DNA from: Symbiotaphrina buchneri
Lineage: Eukaryota > Ascomycota > Symbiotaphrinales > Symbiotaphrinaceae
Reading direction: 5' to 3'
Assembly: GCA_001599915.1 (NCBI GenBank)
Contig: BCIG01000001.1
Span: 1,116,001-1,180,000, forward strand
DNA: 64,000 nt
The notes under the pieces are model-generated. The model made no database searches and was not told where the DNA came from. It saw nothing but the letters and a program-made list of their open reading frames with translations. The first letter of the stretch is position 1, and each line of letters opens with the position of its first letter. Shown one piece after another: positions 62,985-64,000 of the stretch. A program made the position numbers and the translations under genes.

Positions 62985-64000
62985 ATGGCATCTGACGCCG
63001 AAAAGGAAGTTCAGCTTCCAGGTTTCAAGGATATCTTCTCTCTCGACGGCAAGGTCGCCGTTGTCACTGGCGGCTCGAGGGGTCTAGGTCTCAACACAGC
63101 ATCTGGGTAGGCATCTAGGACTCTTCCAATTATAAGACGCACGCGCAATCATGAATATCGTGCTTTCAATGATATTGATTTCTAGTCAATTCAACCGTCC
63201 AGCTGATACCCTCCCTTTTCTCCAGATTCCTCCAAGCCGGGTGCTCCCTCGTCATCATAAGCTCCCGCAAAGCCGCTGCATGTGAATCCGCCTGCGCCGC
63301 GCTCAACGCCCTGCCGAACCTGCGGCCCGGTGCCAAGGCCATCCCCATCGCGTCCGACAGCTCGAATGGCGCCGGCATCGAGAAGCTCGTGCAGGAGGTG
63401 CGGAAGGTGACGGATCATGTGGATATCCTCTTTGCGAACGCCGGCGCCACGTGGGGCGAGAAGTTCGAGAGTCATCCCGAAGCGGCGTTCGCGAAGGTCA
63501 TGGACTTGAATGTTAAGGGTGTCTTTGTCGCCGTGCAGAAGTGAGTGCTGCTTCTCGGTCTAGGTCGGGGCAGGTACAGGGAAGGGGCGCGCTGACGAGA
63601 GGCAGATTCGCGCCACTGCTGGAGAAGAGGGGTACACTTGAGGATCCTTCGAGGGTCATTGTCACAGCTTCCATTGCTGGCATCGGAATTGGTACGCTAG
63701 GTCCAAATGCTACCTACGGCTATTCTGCCTCGAAAGCTGCGGTGATTGTATGTTCCTTCTGGGCTCCTATGCTCCAATGGCCGTCCTTACGCCCAACTCT
63801 TGGTATCAGGGCATGCCGCTAATACCGTCTTCTCAATGATAGCACCTCACAAAGAACCTTGCCGTCGAGCTAGGGTCACGGCACATCCTTTGCAATGCAA
63901 TAGCACCCGGCTTCTTTCCCACTCGCATGGCCAATGGTCTTATTGCGATTCAAGGCGGTGAAGAAAAGCTCGCCGCTGCTGTCCCAGATCGAAAGTTGGG
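62985..64000 (+). CDS. Short-chain dehydrogenase/reductase (3' end outside window)
   Basis: Classical SDR oxidoreductase; substrate unknown. Exons 62985..63106, 63226..63540, 63606..63747, 63843..>64000; all phases agree. Cofactor motif VAVVTGGSRGLGLNTASG (TGxxxGxG), NAGATWGEKF for the NNAG-type motif, NVKGVFVAVQK, catalytic Ser in VTASIAGIG, and YGYSASKAA holding the YxxxK pair. Beyond the active site: NLAVELGSRHILCNAIAPGF. The preserved pattern and typical spacing suggest an active NAD(P)-dependent enzyme. The right window edge cuts it near residue 240, probably close to its end. Resembles gluconate-5-dehydrogenase-like SDRs, but that assignment is weak. Confidence 0.88.

Overview
The window is nuclear DNA from a filamentous ascomycete (Pezizomycotina). 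Genes lie on both strands, coding sequences are broken by short GT-AG introns (mostly 46-95 nt), and many proteins have clear fungal families. A BrlA-type conidiation regulator points to Eurotiomycetes, but the OMP decarboxylase carries a long acidic insertion that the short Aspergillus enzymes lack. That suggests a lineage outside Eurotiales (for example Chaetothyriales-like); this placement is inference. I found 25 protein-coding genes, no convincing tRNA, rRNA or CRISPR, and no recognisable mobile element.

Layout. 1-9.3 kb: a GT2 glycosyltransferase (runs off the left edge), CENP-X/MHF2, a von Willebrand A protein and a BTB/POZ protein. 10.9-23 kb: orotidine-5'-phosphate decarboxylase, long tRNase Z, an alpha/beta hydrolase, the two-domain molybdenum-cofactor gene (MoaA + MoaC) and a large mitochondrial-type PPR protein. 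23.3-31.5 kb: a histidine acid phosphatase with micro-exons, WDR8/WRAP73, ribosomal protein eS25, a membrane-anchored cytochrome-b5-like protein and the Rag GTPase Gtr2. 33.4-40.8 kb: SAGA subunit Spt20 (with an in-frame stop near its end), a Pex22-like membrane protein and eIF2B-gamma. 40.8-47.7 kb: about 6.9 kb without a supportable gene, upstream of a brlA-like C2H2 regulator that has upstream ORFs in its leader. 50.3-64 kb: an unrecognised membrane protein, a leucine-rich-repeat protein, Swc5, a GPI-type thaumatin-like protein, a peroxisomal acyl-CoA thioesterase ending in SKL, 2-isopropylmalate synthase (LEU4) and an SDR oxidoreductase cut by the right edge.

The genes do not form a biosynthetic cluster. 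Most are housekeeping genes: translation (eS25, eIF2B-gamma, tRNase Z), nutrient signalling (Gtr2), chromatin (Spt20, Swc5, CENP-X), primary metabolism (pyrimidine, leucine, molybdopterin) and peroxisome function (Pex22-like, thioesterase). The points most worth following are the splice-fused MoaA-MoaC gene with a conserved Gly-Gly stop, the Spt20 stop codon followed by a still-open frame, and the very long brlA upstream region with overlapping uORFs.

All exon boundaries were read by eye from splice signals and family similarity; no search or alignment was run.
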